DNA of 64,000 nucleotides from Candidatus Bathycorpusculum sp. Its GTDB lineage: Archaea; Thermoproteota; Bathyarchaeia; Bathyarchaeales; Bathycorpusculaceae. The stretch lies in contig WRJX01000105.1 in assembly GCA_009778385.1 (NCBI GenBank), forward strand, positions 62,001 to 126,000, written 5' to 3'. Below the pieces are notes generated by a model. That model had not been told where the DNA came from, did no database searches, and saw only the letters and a program-made list of their open reading frames with translations. How positions within the stretch are numbered: position 1 is the stretch's first letter; each line of letters begins with the position of its first letter. This document shows, piece by piece, positions 26,411 through 35,549 of the stretch. Made by a program: the position numbers and the translations under genes.

Positions 26411-29038
26411 TTATTGTTTTTTCTTGAGCAACAAAATGCCGATCAATAATATTACTACAATTATAATTGCAGTTGAGCCGGCAATGTATAGCCCAAAGTT
26501 TGGCTGATCGTTTCCGTCTGATGAACCGTCTGTTCCTGTTGCTGCGACTACGCCTATTGCTGTTGTATCACTAGATGCACCATAAGCATTAGTGCCTCCA
26601 AATGTTGCTGTGACAGTGTACTTACCAACTTCTTCAGGTGTCCAGAGATAGCTAAATGTTCCACTTGAGTCAGTGTACGCTTCGCCGATGTATGTGTAGT
26701 CTCCGTTTTCATTTTCTGCTGTTAAGAAAACCATCACACCTTTCACAGTTTCGTTGCCATAGTAACCGTCAATTGGCATTTGTAAATAGCTGTAGTCCAT
26801 CCATAGTGCCATGCTTTCGTCAGCAACACAAGCTATACCGCCTGCTGTCTTTTCTAGTGAAGCTGGTGACTGATCAAGAACTTTGCCAGTTAAAACAATG
26901 CTGCCACCTTTGGAGACAGCAGTTTGTGGTCCGTTAATTGAAGTCTTGCTTTGGCCTTTACCCAGCACATACATTGTTCCGTCATAACTGCTTGCTGCTG
27001 TTAGATATCCCTCTGATGATGCGCCCGCCTGCATACGTGTACCCGAAATTTTCCATTGCAATTCGCCAGTTGTTGCATTGAGACATATCATACCCCAACC
27101 ACGTTGATATGGTTGATTTGGTGTGTGTTCATTGTTTGTGACATAAAGTAATCCACCGATAACTCTAATGTCCTGTACTGAATATACTGATGCATCGTCA
27201 CTTGTGTAAGGAGTTTCGAATGGGGGTGCTGGATCAACATACTGCCATGCTACAGTACCAGTGTTTTCATCAATCGCCCAAACGCCTGTGTATCCAGTTG
27301 CAAATATCAAATTTTCATATGCTGCTTCATCATACATCCAAAATATTCCCCAGGGCATATCAGTATCAGTGCGAACTTCCCACTTTTTAACGCCAGTATG
27401 TAGATCCCATGCTGTGATTTTACCAAGTTCCATTTCAGCCATGTATAGACCATCTCTTATCCACACGTTAGTTGGTCGATAAGCTGAATCCATATCATTA
27501 ACGTTCGAAGTGATATTCCATATAATGTTGCCAGTGTTCATATCGTACGCTACTAAGTTATAACCGTAGTAACCACCATAGATAAAACGATGCTGTGCTA
27601 CTTTGATCATAGAGTCATAATCAATTCCTCCAAGGATGTTACCGTATGTACTTGTTTGGTAAAGCGTTCTATAGTCCAATGGCAGAGTAACACTGGTATT
27701 GCTCGCGATTCGGCTGGTAAAGTTAGTTGATGTTCCTAAAGAATTCCATTTAATTAAGAAGCCATCATATGACTCTGTGACTGTAACATCTGGCGCGGGG
27801 TTTGCTGTGTTAGTTGAAGTACCTTGGAAGCTGTAGTAATAACCATCACGGAAGAACAATTCATAGCTACTGCCATTACCTGAGAATGTTGGAAGTGTAA
27901 TGTTTGAAGTTATTGCACCAGTAGTTGGATTTATCTTGTACAATCTGCCACCGCTGATAGTGCTAAGTTCTACTGTTACTGGATCGGCTGAACTTGAAGG
28001 GTAATTATATGCGAGATGCGTTGGAGTAATTCCGCCGTCACCAGTTGGACGGGCATAGTATAATTCGCCAGTACGTAAGTCATAGCATGATGCGCAACTT
28101 GTTGGTACACCGTTAATTAGTTCAGTTCTTGTTTGATATGCTCTTCCCATGTAGATTACGCTTGGAGTACCAGGACTTGATATTAATGATGTTTGTCCTG
28201 CTTCACCACCAATTATGCCTGCTAAGCTTTGTGTTCGTTTCCAGACGATGTGAGGAGTGTTAACTGCTGGAATGAATGGGCCGTAATAGTTGTCATGCCA
28301 CGCATTGCCTGTAACACCAACAATATTTGCATATGACCAAGGATAGCCACCTAGCATCATCCATGAATCACGCATGTTAGGTTGAACTGGTCGTTCCCAG
28401 TAGTCAGTGGCTGACAAAGTCAACTGCCATGGATAGACTGTGTCTTCTTGCACTGTTATTGTTACTACTAGTGATTCTGCTGGCGTACAATAGACTGATG
28501 GATTATAAATCGCATTTGCAAATACACCGTTACGTGATTCTGACCAAGCACCAGCGCTGTAGTATCCTTCAGGGAAATACGCGCCAGCAAAGGAGAACTG
28601 GAATTTATAATCTCCAACTTTGGTTGGGAAATAGTTGAACCAGCTTGTACCGTCATCTGGATATGAAATTAGTGGAACCGTTTGTGTCTGCTCGTCGGGA
28701 TCTGTAATAACAACTGTGAAAGTATTCATGTATTTACCTTCACCAGGTGCAAAAGTAGTCCAGACGTTAACCAACATGCATTGACCTACACCAACTGGAT
28801 CTGGTGAAACACTTAGAAAAGCTTGAGTTTTAATTGTATAGGCAACTGTTACACCTGCAGGTATATTAGCTGGTGCATCATAGCCTCCGCCTTGATATGA
28901 ACCGCTTTTATCCACTGTTCCGCCTGAACCTACTTGCGCGACTGTTGAAGACGTGAAAAACATTGACATCATTAGTACGCTTAAAAGTATCATTGAAACT
29001 ACTATCGACATTTTTTTTGATTTTTTAATATTTACCAT
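26411..29038 (-). CDS. Secreted PQQ-like beta-propeller protein with C-terminal anchor
   Basis: The 875-aa protein has a signal peptide (KKSKKMSIVVSMILLS up to TSSTVAQ) and an Ig-like region (30-195). It then has PQQ/BamB-type propeller blades (about 245-690) with repeated motifs such as YDLRTGEL, DMNTGNIIW, DLHTGVKKWEV, DENTGTVAW and NATTGELQWK. A final Ig-like domain (725-830) and a C-terminal helix ending LLLKKKQ follow. It is probably anchored outside the cell with the propeller facing out; binding partner unknown. ATG 29038 is preferred over the GTG at 29056 because GGT lies shortly before it. Confidence 0.85.
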   Translation of the reverse strand: MVNIKKSKKMSIVVSMILLSVLMMSMFFTSSTVAQVGSGGTVDKSGSYQGGGYDAPANIPAGVTVAYTIKTQAFLSVSPDPVGVGQCMLVNVWTTFAPGEGKYMNTFTVVITDPDEQTQTVPLISYPDDGTSWFNYFPTKVGDYKFQFSFAGAYFPEGYYSAGAWSESRNGVFANAIYNPSVYCTPAESLVVTITVQEDTVYPWQLTLSATDYWERPVQPNMRDSWMMLGGYPWSYANIVGVTGNAWHDNYYGPFIPAVNTPHIVWKRTQSLAGIIGGEAGQTSLISSPGTPSVIYMGRAYQTRTELINGVPTSCASCYDLRTGELYYARPTGDGGITPTHLAYNYPSSSADPVTVELSTISGGRLYKINPTTGAITSNITLPTFSGNGSSYELFFRDGYYYSFQGTSTNTANPAPDVTVTESYDGFLIKWNSLGTSTNFTSRIASNTSVTLPLDYRTLYQTSTYGNILGGIDYDSMIKVAQHRFIYGGYYGYNLVAYDMNTGNIIWNITSNVNDMDSAYRPTNVWIRDGLYMAEMELGKITAWDLHTGVKKWEVRTDTDMPWGIFWMYDEAAYENLIFATGYTGVWAIDENTGTVAWQYVDPAPPFETPYTSDDASVYSVQDIRVIGGLLYVTNNEHTPNQPYQRGWGMICLNATTGELQWKISGTRMQAGASSEGYLTAASSYDGTMYVLGKGQSKTSINGPQTAVSKGGSIVLTGKVLDQSPASLEKTAGGIACVADESMALWMDYSYLQMPIDGYYGNETVKGVMVFLTAENENGDYTYIGEAYTDSSGTFSYLWTPEEVGKYTVTATFGGTNAYGASSDTTAIGVVAATGTDGSSDGNDQPNFGLYIAGSTAIIIVVILLIGILLLKKKQ

Positions 29039-29056
29039 ATTTTTTACCTTTTTCAC

Positions 29057-29370
29057 TTCTTATGAGTGATAACCTATTGTTTTGATGGGGTTTGTTTATA
29101 AGGTTTACTTAAAAACAGGGAAAGAAAAGACAAAACAGCTAATTCTTCAGTTAAAACATCAGGGTGCAACTAAAAGCAAAAAGAAACAGAAATAAGTAAT
29201 GACCTATAAAAACAGAACTTACAGCACTTTTTACACGTGAATGTAACTTATAGCAACAGCTTAGGCAACAAGTCAAGAACAAATTTGCCATCCTTCATTG
29301 CCATAAAAAAAACAAGATAAAGCACAAACAAAATAAGCCATTTAAAATAGAAATAAAAAGTTTTAGCAGT
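29057..29370. other. Intergenic region, possible in-frame tail after lysK
   Basis: No independent gene is clear. On the minus strand the frame of lysK stays open after its TAA down to 29248, encoding a hydrophobic stretch and then MAMKDGKFVLDLLPKLLL. There is no ribosome site for a separate small gene. The segment nearest 29057 should hold the promoter of the PQQ-propeller gene. Confidence 0.35.
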
Positions 29371-31005
29371 TTACTGCTTGTTTAAAGCTCTTTCAAGAGC
29401 CTTAGAAACATTCTGTTTACCCATAGCTAAAACATATGGACCTAAACGTGGACCTTGAGATGCACCCATCAAAACTGTATAGAGAGTCTTAAAAAGTTCA
29501 CCGGGCTTTAACCCATTGTTTTTAGCGGCATTGAAAATAGCGTTTTGAATAGTGTCAGAATCATCTGCGGCAGGCAAGTTTTGGAGCAGTTCAGCAACAG
29601 CTTTTTTAGCTTCAGGACTTAACATAACAGCTGTTTCCTTGATTTCTTCAAAGTCACGTGACCAGTTTTGTGCGTATTCAATGCGTTTAGCTAAGCCTTC
29701 ATCGATTTTTTGGTTCTTTTGCAAATAACCGTAACTTTGCAGTTTCTCAGCAACATAATCGTTTAAGCATTCTTTGGGCGCCATTTTGACAAGAAACGCC
29801 AACAAATTGTAGGGCACATGAACACTTGGTTTTTCAGGCGGCTTCATTACCCAACAGTACTGATAGATACCTTTTAGGCGCACAACTTCCTTTTGGTTAA
29901 GCTGCTTTTTACCAAAGTAAACATCTTCAAGTTCATCAAATTCATTCATATATGAGGGAATATCTGAAACATTTATGCTACGGGTACCGACAAACCGTTT
30001 AAGCATCAACAATAGCAATGACTGCGGAGAACCATACTGGAACCAAACTTGCGGTGTAAACACATTTCCGGCTGATTTAGAGATTTTTTTACCCCCTTTA
30101 TCTAGGAACATTTCGTATTTTGCATGGCTTGGTGGTTCAAACTCTAGCACTTCGCAACTAATGCGATCATTGATACGTACAGAGTCGGCGATGTCTTTAC
30201 CGTAAGCTTCAAACCTAATGTCAAGGGCTCTCCATCTGGCTGCAAACTCGCTTTTCCAAGTTAGCTTACCATTACCACTTTTGATATCCATTTCACCCTC
30301 ATAGCCACAGCCAGGAATTAGTTTACCTTTAATCTCAAGTCCAACACATTTATAGAAGACTTTGTCAGTTTTAGGGTCAAATTTGTAGGCTCTTGTAGTG
30401 TATAGGTGCCCACATTTTTCACATATAGCAAAGTAAGGTAAAACTTCGGTGTAGGTCTCTTGCCCCACTTCTTCTTTAACTATTTGGCCAACTTTTTGTG
30501 CGTTAGTTAGCAGGACTCGGATTTCTTTAAGCAACAATCCTTTTTTGTAAACTTCGTTTGCAGAATAGTACTTGTATTGAATTCCACATTTATCTAGTGC
30601 CTCAAGTAACAGACTACTCATATGCTTGCCATAACTTTCATGACAACCAAATGGATCAGGAATATCGGAAACTGGGTAACCAAGGTATTTCTCTAAATCA
30701 GCGTCTGTAAGACCAGCTGGAACTTTTCTTAAACCATCTTTATCGTCGCAATAGGCAATAAGTTCAGAGCTGTAACCTAAGTCTTTTAAAGCTAAAGATA
30801 CAGCGTTAGATCGTGTAGCGTCTCCTAAGCTTCCAATGTGAGGAAAACCTGAAGCGCCTAAACCCATTTCGGTTCTTATTAAACTCATATTTCGGCCCAA
30901 TCGTTTTTCGCGGTCAATGACCTTCTGAGCCATCATGTCATACCATGTTCCATGACCAATAGTTGTACTGATTGTTTCTTCACTCAAGTGTACTGCCTTC
31001 TGCAT
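29371..31005 (-). CDS. lysK: Lysyl-tRNA synthetase, class I
   Basis: The 544-aa enzyme charges tRNA-Lys and belongs to the archaeal class I type. It has the HIGH-like motif in GASGFPHIGSLGD, zinc-binding cysteines CEKCGHLYTTRAY and CVGLEIKGKLIPGCGYEG, and the KMSKS-like KISKSAGN. The C-terminal helical anticodon-binding region runs from about 370 to the end. It stands alone on the minus strand with an ATG start. Confidence 0.96.
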   Translation of the reverse strand: MQKAVHLSEETISTTIGHGTWYDMMAQKVIDREKRLGRNMSLIRTEMGLGASGFPHIGSLGDATRSNAVSLALKDLGYSSELIAYCDDKDGLRKVPAGLTDADLEKYLGYPVSDIPDPFGCHESYGKHMSSLLLEALDKCGIQYKYYSANEVYKKGLLLKEIRVLLTNAQKVGQIVKEEVGQETYTEVLPYFAICEKCGHLYTTRAYKFDPKTDKVFYKCVGLEIKGKLIPGCGYEGEMDIKSGNGKLTWKSEFAARWRALDIRFEAYGKDIADSVRINDRISCEVLEFEPPSHAKYEMFLDKGGKKISKSAGNVFTPQVWFQYGSPQSLLLLMLKRFVGTRSINVSDIPSYMNEFDELEDVYFGKKQLNQKEVVRLKGIYQYCWVMKPPEKPSVHVPYNLLAFLVKMAPKECLNDYVAEKLQSYGYLQKNQKIDEGLAKRIEYAQNWSRDFEEIKETAVMLSPEAKKAVAELLQNLPAADDSDTIQNAIFNAAKNNGLKPGELFKTLYTVLMGASQGPRLGPYVLAMGKQNVSKALERALNKQ

Positions 31006-31236
31006 TATAGCTGTGTATTTGGTATAAAAAAATGTTTTATTTCATTTTTACAGTTAAACCCTTAAGTTAATTCCTAAAATATCTTTTGAGAAAATGGTTT
31101 GATGTGGATACTTAAATTTTCATGCTAACAAACAATTATAAAGCTTGAAGAGACAAATATTTGCAAAGAAAGACTATTTCATTTGATTTTTTTAGATTTT
31201 AAAGATGAGACATAATTAATTAGGCGTGTGATTATC

Positions 31237-32559
31237 ATGAGTCAAATTAGACGGTTTAAGCATGATCGTTCTTCAGTACGTTTTTCTGTTGGTGATTTTG
31301 GTGCAGTAGGTAATGGTGTTTCTGATGACACTAAAGCGCTTAATGATGCAATTTCAGCTACAGAAGCCGCCGGTGGCGGTACAGTTGATTTTCAAAGGGG
31401 CGTTTACAAGTGTATGGGTGTAAAGCCTAAAAGTTTAGTGACACTACAGGGACGCGGATGGGGCGAGACAATACTTAAAGGATTCAACAACCAAAGCGAC
31501 CAAGCAATTATCGATGGAACGGGTTACTATTCACAAACTTCACTGTTAACAGAGTTCAACATTTATGACCTTGAACTAGATGGCAAAGACATGAACCGTT
31601 TAGGTTATCATTATAACAGGAAAGGCATTGGAAATCAATGGATGAAAAATTGTGTTTTTCACAATGTTTTTGTCCATGATACTCCTGCAACAGGCATTGG
31701 CACTGACTTTATCATCAATGGATATTTTGAGAGTTGTCTTGTGACAAAATGTGGAACCGTAGGCAAAGTTGGTAACGGTATAGGTAGTAATGGTTTTGGA
31801 ATAGGCGTAAGTGATGCTACAGAAGTTGTCGTGTTTAGCGGTTGCCAAGCAATCGAGATTGCAAATAACGGATTCACTTTAGAAGCCCAAGTGACTCAGG
31901 GTGTTGGTTATGCATCTATTACTGATTGTTATACTGAAAAATGCGGAAATTCAGGTTACTCAAATTCAGGCTCCAAAGGAGTTAGAATAGATGGCTGCAC
32001 AGATAACGCAAGTAAATATGGAGTTTACATCAGTTCCAATGCAGATCAACCCGGAGATCAAACAATAATTTCAAGCTCTCAATTCTTAAATCAATCAAGC
32101 CATGGAATATACTCAGACCACGCAAAAAACAATTATCTACAAGTGAGAGGCTCCCTGTTTGAATCATGTGGCGGATGCGGAATCAATAGTGCAGGCAGTT
32201 ATTGTAGTTTTGTGAACAATTCCTTTAAGGACTGCAAAGACGCTACAATATTATGTAAGCCCACAGCAGGCGCTATAGGCAAGGGCTATCTCATAGCAGA
32301 CAATCTGATAACCGGCGGCAAATCTGTTGGCATAAAAATTGACTCTACAAATCAATCAATTATCGGTTTGCTTGTAAAAGACAATTTAATTCTGGATTGT
32401 AAAGGCGCTGCAATTCAGGCTATATGTAAACTAGACACTGAAACGGGTAATTACACCGCGGCAGTTATCGAAGGAAACGTCTGCAATGGAAACAGCAGCC
32501 CTCAAGTAGAGTTAGCAGGCTCAGCAAATAAGTTAATAATCAGAAATAATGTCGATTAA
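31237..32559 (+). CDS. Right-handed beta-helix protein with pectate-lyase-superfamily N-domain
   Basis: The 440-aa protein starts with a Pectate_lyase_3-type block, SVGDFGAVGNGVSDDTKALN, as in tailspikes, epimerases and glycanases. Parallel beta-helix rungs follow (NGIGSNGFGIGVSDAT, GFTLEAQV, GVYISSNADQ, GIYSDHAKNNY, GINSAGSYC). No signal peptide or membrane helix is visible, which is unusual for a polysaccharide-acting beta-helix. The catalytic residues are not recognisable. ATG 31237 is preferred over a GTG at 31228. It may act inside the cell, be exported by another route, or be a virus-derived tail protein. Confidence 0.8.
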   Translation: MSQIRRFKHDRSSVRFSVGDFGAVGNGVSDDTKALNDAISATEAAGGGTVDFQRGVYKCMGVKPKSLVTLQGRGWGETILKGFNNQSDQAIIDGTGYYSQTSLLTEFNIYDLELDGKDMNRLGYHYNRKGIGNQWMKNCVFHNVFVHDTPATGIGTDFIINGYFESCLVTKCGTVGKVGNGIGSNGFGIGVSDATEVVVFSGCQAIEIANNGFTLEAQVTQGVGYASITDCYTEKCGNSGYSNSGSKGVRIDGCTDNASKYGVYISSNADQPGDQTIISSSQFLNQSSHGIYSDHAKNNYLQVRGSLFESCGGCGINSAGSYCSFVNNSFKDCKDATILCKPTAGAIGKGYLIADNLITGGKSVGIKIDSTNQSIIGLLVKDNLILDCKGAAIQAICKLDTETGNYTAAVIEGNVCNGNSSPQVELAGSANKLIIRNNVD

Positions 32560-32659
32560 CTTCATTGCACGTTTGAAAAATTATTTACCAAGTTGTTGTA
32601 TAACCGCAATAACTCAATTTTTTATGCATAAGTTATTATAATAAAAAAGGTTGATTGCT

Positions 32660-32899
32660 TTGGAAATAGATAGCAATTACAGAACGGATAATTCTGTTTT
32701 TGGCATTTCCAATATTAAATTAGACGTGTGTAAGCTTACAATCGGGTACCTTTTAAGCAGTACTCAACTAACAGTTTTGCTACCAGAGTCCTGCCATTTT
32801 TGCCAAAAATCAGCTGTTTGCAGCAGAAAATTTAGTCAACAAGTTATTCACAAACTTAACAAAAAATACAAAGGCAAAGTAACATACTTATTAAAATAA
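32660..32899 (+). CDS. Small cysteine-containing protein, unknown
   Basis: A 79-codon frame with TTG start and AAGG 9 bases upstream. It contains CHFCQKSAVC, which might bind a metal or form disulfides, and a basic C-terminus NKKYKGKVTYLLK. It resembles no family known to me. It follows the beta-helix gene on the same strand. Codon use is unremarkable. It could be a chance frame. Confidence 0.4.
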   Translation: MEIDSNYRTDNSVFGISNIKLDVCKLTIGYLLSSTQLTVLLPESCHFCQKSAVCSRKFSQQVIHKLNKKYKGKVTYLLK

Positions 32900-33023
32900 A
32901 AAGTAACTTGCGTTGTAATAATGTTTCATTGTTTAACCATTTTTTTGAATCAGTCAAATGGCTTTAGCGGCACCAAAATTTTTGCTCTGAACAAGTTCCC
33001 AACAAAAATTTTGGAAAACAAAA

Positions 33024-33587
33024 TCATGTTTGGGGCTTCAATTGTTTTGTCCATATTACAAGAGTTTCGAGTAGTTGCCTAATCAGTTTAAGGGTTGTTT
33101 CGTTTGTCAAGTTGCCATTTTCATCAATGTTGTGTGGCGCATCAGAGAGCATAACTTCAGGCTGATTAATTGGGTGCATGTTTAGAAATACAAACGTTTG
33201 TCTAAGGTGATATTGCGCTCGGGCTCCGCCGAATCTGCCAATAGATGCACTCATGATAGCGACAGGTTTGCCTTCTAAGGGATTACCAACGTTGGGTCTT
33301 GAAGACCAATCAATAGCGTTCTTTAAAATGCCAGGAATGGAATAATTGTATTCAGGTGTGGCAATTAGCAAAGCATCAGCTGCCTTAATTTTGCTTTTGA
33401 ATTCAACAACTTTTTGCGTTGGCTGATTTTCTAAATCAGCGTTATACAATGGAATGCCTTCCAAGTCAAAAACTTCAATTGCAACATTATCTGGTTTAAT
33501 TCCAATAGCTGCACGAACAAGTGCCTTGTTATAGGAATTTTCTCGCAGACTACCTGCGAAAGCTAAAACTTTAATTGATGACTCCAT
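33024..33587 (-). CDS. NAD(P)H-dependent FMN reductase (flavodoxin fold)
   Basis: The 187-aa protein belongs to the NADPH-dependent FMN reductase/ChrR family: VLAFAGSLRENSYNKALVRAA forms the FMN phosphate loop, TPEYNYSIPGILKNAIDWSSRP is the family signature, and MSASIGRFGGARAQ follows. These enzymes reduce quinones, flavins, chromate or azo compounds. It lies 52 bases after the SAM hydrolase on the same strand and is probably cotranscribed. Confidence 0.92.
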   Translation of the reverse strand: MESSIKVLAFAGSLRENSYNKALVRAAIGIKPDNVAIEVFDLEGIPLYNADLENQPTQKVVEFKSKIKAADALLIATPEYNYSIPGILKNAIDWSSRPNVGNPLEGKPVAIMSASIGRFGGARAQYHLRQTFVFLNMHPINQPEVMLSDAPHNIDENGNLTNETTLKLIRQLLETLVIWTKQLKPQT

Positions 33588-33639
33588 AACATTTTCCTCT
33601 AAAAATCGGTTATATATCTAGAAGTAGTAGCAGTTTAAA

Positions 33640-34407
33640 CTATTTTCTAATGGTGATTTCATCACCCACTTTTACGCGGTACTTATTGGCAGCGTCTCCC
33701 TGATTAATAGCAATTTCAAGAAAACCGTGACTGCCAACAAGCGCCACTGTATCGTCAGGTTTAGTTTCGCCATAGGTTCTTTCAAGTTTAAGTCTAAGTG
33801 AAGTGTCTTGAATTTTTATGTTCAAGGTTCCACGGGGTATACTGCCTTTTCTAAGGTTAGTTATTATGTTACCAAAAGAGTCCACATGCAAAACACTGCA
33901 GGTAATGTAATCTTTTTCACGTTTAATCTGAACAAACTCTGGTCTTACTGGATTATCAATTCTAGAGCCAAACTTTGCAGCTTTTACACCCTTTTCAATG
34001 TACGCAGCTACAGGTGCAAAAACATCTCTACCATGAAACGTGCCAGAAATCTCAGGCAACATATAGTTTGGGTTAGTTAATTCGTATGTATGTATTATTC
34101 CTTGGTGCTCTGCAGCTAAAATCAACAGTCCATTGTCGGGCCCAATAAAGTAGCCTTGTTTGGTTGTTATTAAGAGCGCCCGCCTTTTTGTGCCAACACC
34201 AGGATCTACAACTGCAACATGTACAGTTCCTTTTGGAAAATATGGTATAGCTGAAGCCAACATGAATGCACCTGCTTGAATGTTAAACTTGCTTATTTTA
34301 TGAGTGATGTCAACAATAGTGGATGACGAGTTGATGCTCAAAATCACTCCTTTCATCTGTGAAACGTAAGAGTCTGCTAAACCAAAGTCACTTATCAAAG
34401 TAATCAT
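33640..34407 (-). CDS. SAM hydrolase (adenosine-forming), DUF62 family
   Basis: The 255-aa protein matches the SAM hydroxide adenosyltransferase family, which splits S-adenosylmethionine with water into adenosine and methionine and is related to fluorinase/chlorinase. It has LISDFGLADSYVSQMKG at the start, VDITHKISKFNI, HVAVVDPGVGTKRRALL, the FIGPDNGLL block and FHGRDVFAPVAA. It starts 5 bases after the MoaD/ThiS gene, so the two are cotranscribed. Confidence 0.93.
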   Translation of the reverse strand: MITLISDFGLADSYVSQMKGVILSINSSSTIVDITHKISKFNIQAGAFMLASAIPYFPKGTVHVAVVDPGVGTKRRALLITTKQGYFIGPDNGLLILAAEHQGIIHTYELTNPNYMLPEISGTFHGRDVFAPVAAYIEKGVKAAKFGSRIDNPVRPEFVQIKREKDYITCSVLHVDSFGNIITNLRKGSIPRGTLNIKIQDTSLRLKLERTYGETKPDDTVALVGSHGFLEIAINQGDAANKYRVKVGDEITIRK

Positions 34408-34412
34408 CCGGT

Positions 34413-34700
34413 TTATCCTCCATGCACAACTGGAATAAACACAACCTCATCACCACTAGCAAGCAAGGTATCTAGACCATTCAGAACACTGATTTCTCGG
34501 TCATTAACAAGAATCAAAGCATTAGTTTTTATGGTACCGTCTGCTTGCTGGTCAATAATACTTGCCTTTATCTCCGGTATATCTATAACTATTTTTTGGA
34601 TCAAATCTTTAACAGAAAAACATGTCATATAGGGTATTACCATTTTAGGTTTACCTGCTATATGACGTAAGGCGCCGACAAATTTTACATTTACATTCAT
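34413..34700 (-). CDS. MoaD/ThiS family ubiquitin-like protein (SAMP-type)
   Basis: The 95-aa beta-grasp protein ends in HGG, the di-glycine tail adenylated by an E1-like enzyme. It has VKFVGALRHIAGKP at the start, ALILVNDREISVLNGLDTLL in the middle and GDEVVFIPVV before the tail. Such proteins carry sulfur for molybdopterin or tRNA thiolation, or are conjugated to proteins as SAMPs in archaea. No E1 or Moa genes are nearby. ATG 34700 is chosen; the frame extends three codons to a TTG. Confidence 0.88.
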   Translation of the reverse strand: MNVNVKFVGALRHIAGKPKMVIPYMTCFSVKDLIQKIVIDIPEIKASIIDQQADGTIKTNALILVNDREISVLNGLDTLLASGDEVVFIPVVHGG

Positions 34701-34772
34701 CAGTATCAAATACTGCTCTCTTGTAAGAAAGAAATAAGTTGTTATTTAAAAAATGTTTGATTTCAAAAAGGT

Positions 34773-35147
34773 TTATTGTTGATACTTTTCTTGAGTTAAA
34801 GTTTCAACAAATTCGGTTGCCATATTGACTAAAGTGTCGGCTTGTTTCATCATTAGGTCACTGTTAACTTCCTCTACTTGTGAAAGCGCTTCTACTGTTC
34901 CTTCAAGTTCGATTAAAAATTTAAGAATAGAATCGTTGGTTTGAGAATTTTTTGCAACCTCTTCTCTTAGAAGGATTTCAATAAAGGCAGGTTCACCCAG
35001 ACTGTAATAGATTGCGTTTCGGGCTTTTCGTATGGCTTCCAAAACAAGGCTTGGCGCCATATAGGGCATTTTTTGTGCTGCTTCCAGTTCAGCTTTTGCT
35101 TCACGGAGATATCTAAATGCCCAACCTTTCCTATATTGATCCATCAT
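34773..35147 (-). CDS. Small helical protein, HEPN-like
   Basis: The 124-aa protein is almost entirely helical. FRYLREAKAELEAAQKMPYMAPSLVLEAIRKA resembles the first helices of HEPN-type four-helix bundles, but the Rx4-6H nuclease motif is not evident. It follows eS17 by 25 bases, so a translation-linked or housekeeping role is possible. Function unknown. Confidence 0.75.
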   Translation of the reverse strand: MMDQYRKGWAFRYLREAKAELEAAQKMPYMAPSLVLEAIRKARNAIYYSLGEPAFIEILLREEVAKNSQTNDSILKFLIELEGTVEALSQVEEVNSDLMMKQADTLVNMATEFVETLTQEKYQQ

Positions 35148-35172
35148 GAAATATTCTTTTCCAACAGGTGGT

Positions 35173-35406
35173 TTATTCGTCTTCTAAATCATCTTCGTCT
35201 ACTTCAATATCTGATCCGGTCTGTGACAACGCTATAGTTCTTGTAATGTAACCTGCAATTTTGTTTCTGACACGTGTAGTTGTGTCGGTAGTTAACATGT
35301 TAACTAGTTTTTTGTTTTCATCAAAGTTGCTTGAGAACTTGCTTGGAAAGCGCGTCATGAGTTCTTTGCCGGTTCTCTTTATCTGTTCAGTTTTTACTTT
35401 TCCCAG
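35173..35406 (-). CDS. rps17e: Ribosomal protein eS17, probable CTG start
   Basis: Small-subunit protein shared by archaea and eukaryotes. LGKVKTEQIKRTGKELMTRFP aligns with the usual MGKVRTxxIKRxAxELIxxYP start, and TRVRNKIAGYITRTI is the family's strongest signature. The codon at the family start is CTG (35406-35404), preceded by a GGAGGA at 6 bases; there is no ATG, GTG or TTG at that spot. A TTG seven codons upstream is in frame but would put the ribosome site inside the gene. The acidic tail VDEDDLEDE extends beyond many homologues. 77 aa. Confidence 0.9.
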   Translation of the reverse strand: MGKVKTEQIKRTGKELMTRFPSKFSSNFDENKKLVNMLTTDTTTRVRNKIAGYITRTIALSQTGSDIEVDEDDLEDE

Positions 35407-35418
35407 TGAAATTCCTCC
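35400..35418 (-). promoter_or_regulatory. GGAGGA ribosome binding site deciding the eS17 CTG start
   Basis: On the minus strand GGAGGA is followed by ATTTCA and then CTG, which gives ideal spacing. The site falls inside the longer frame that starts at TTG 35427, so it argues for initiation at CTG. Confidence 0.7.
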
Positions 35419-35549
35419 GATTATCAATGATTATTGTTTCTCCGACGCTTAAAAGCGTAGAAGCAACGTTTCAATAGAATAGAGGCTTAATTTAAGCTTA
35501 CGCCTTAATGTCAAGATTCGGAAAAGAAAAAAACAGTTTTAGTACTGTA

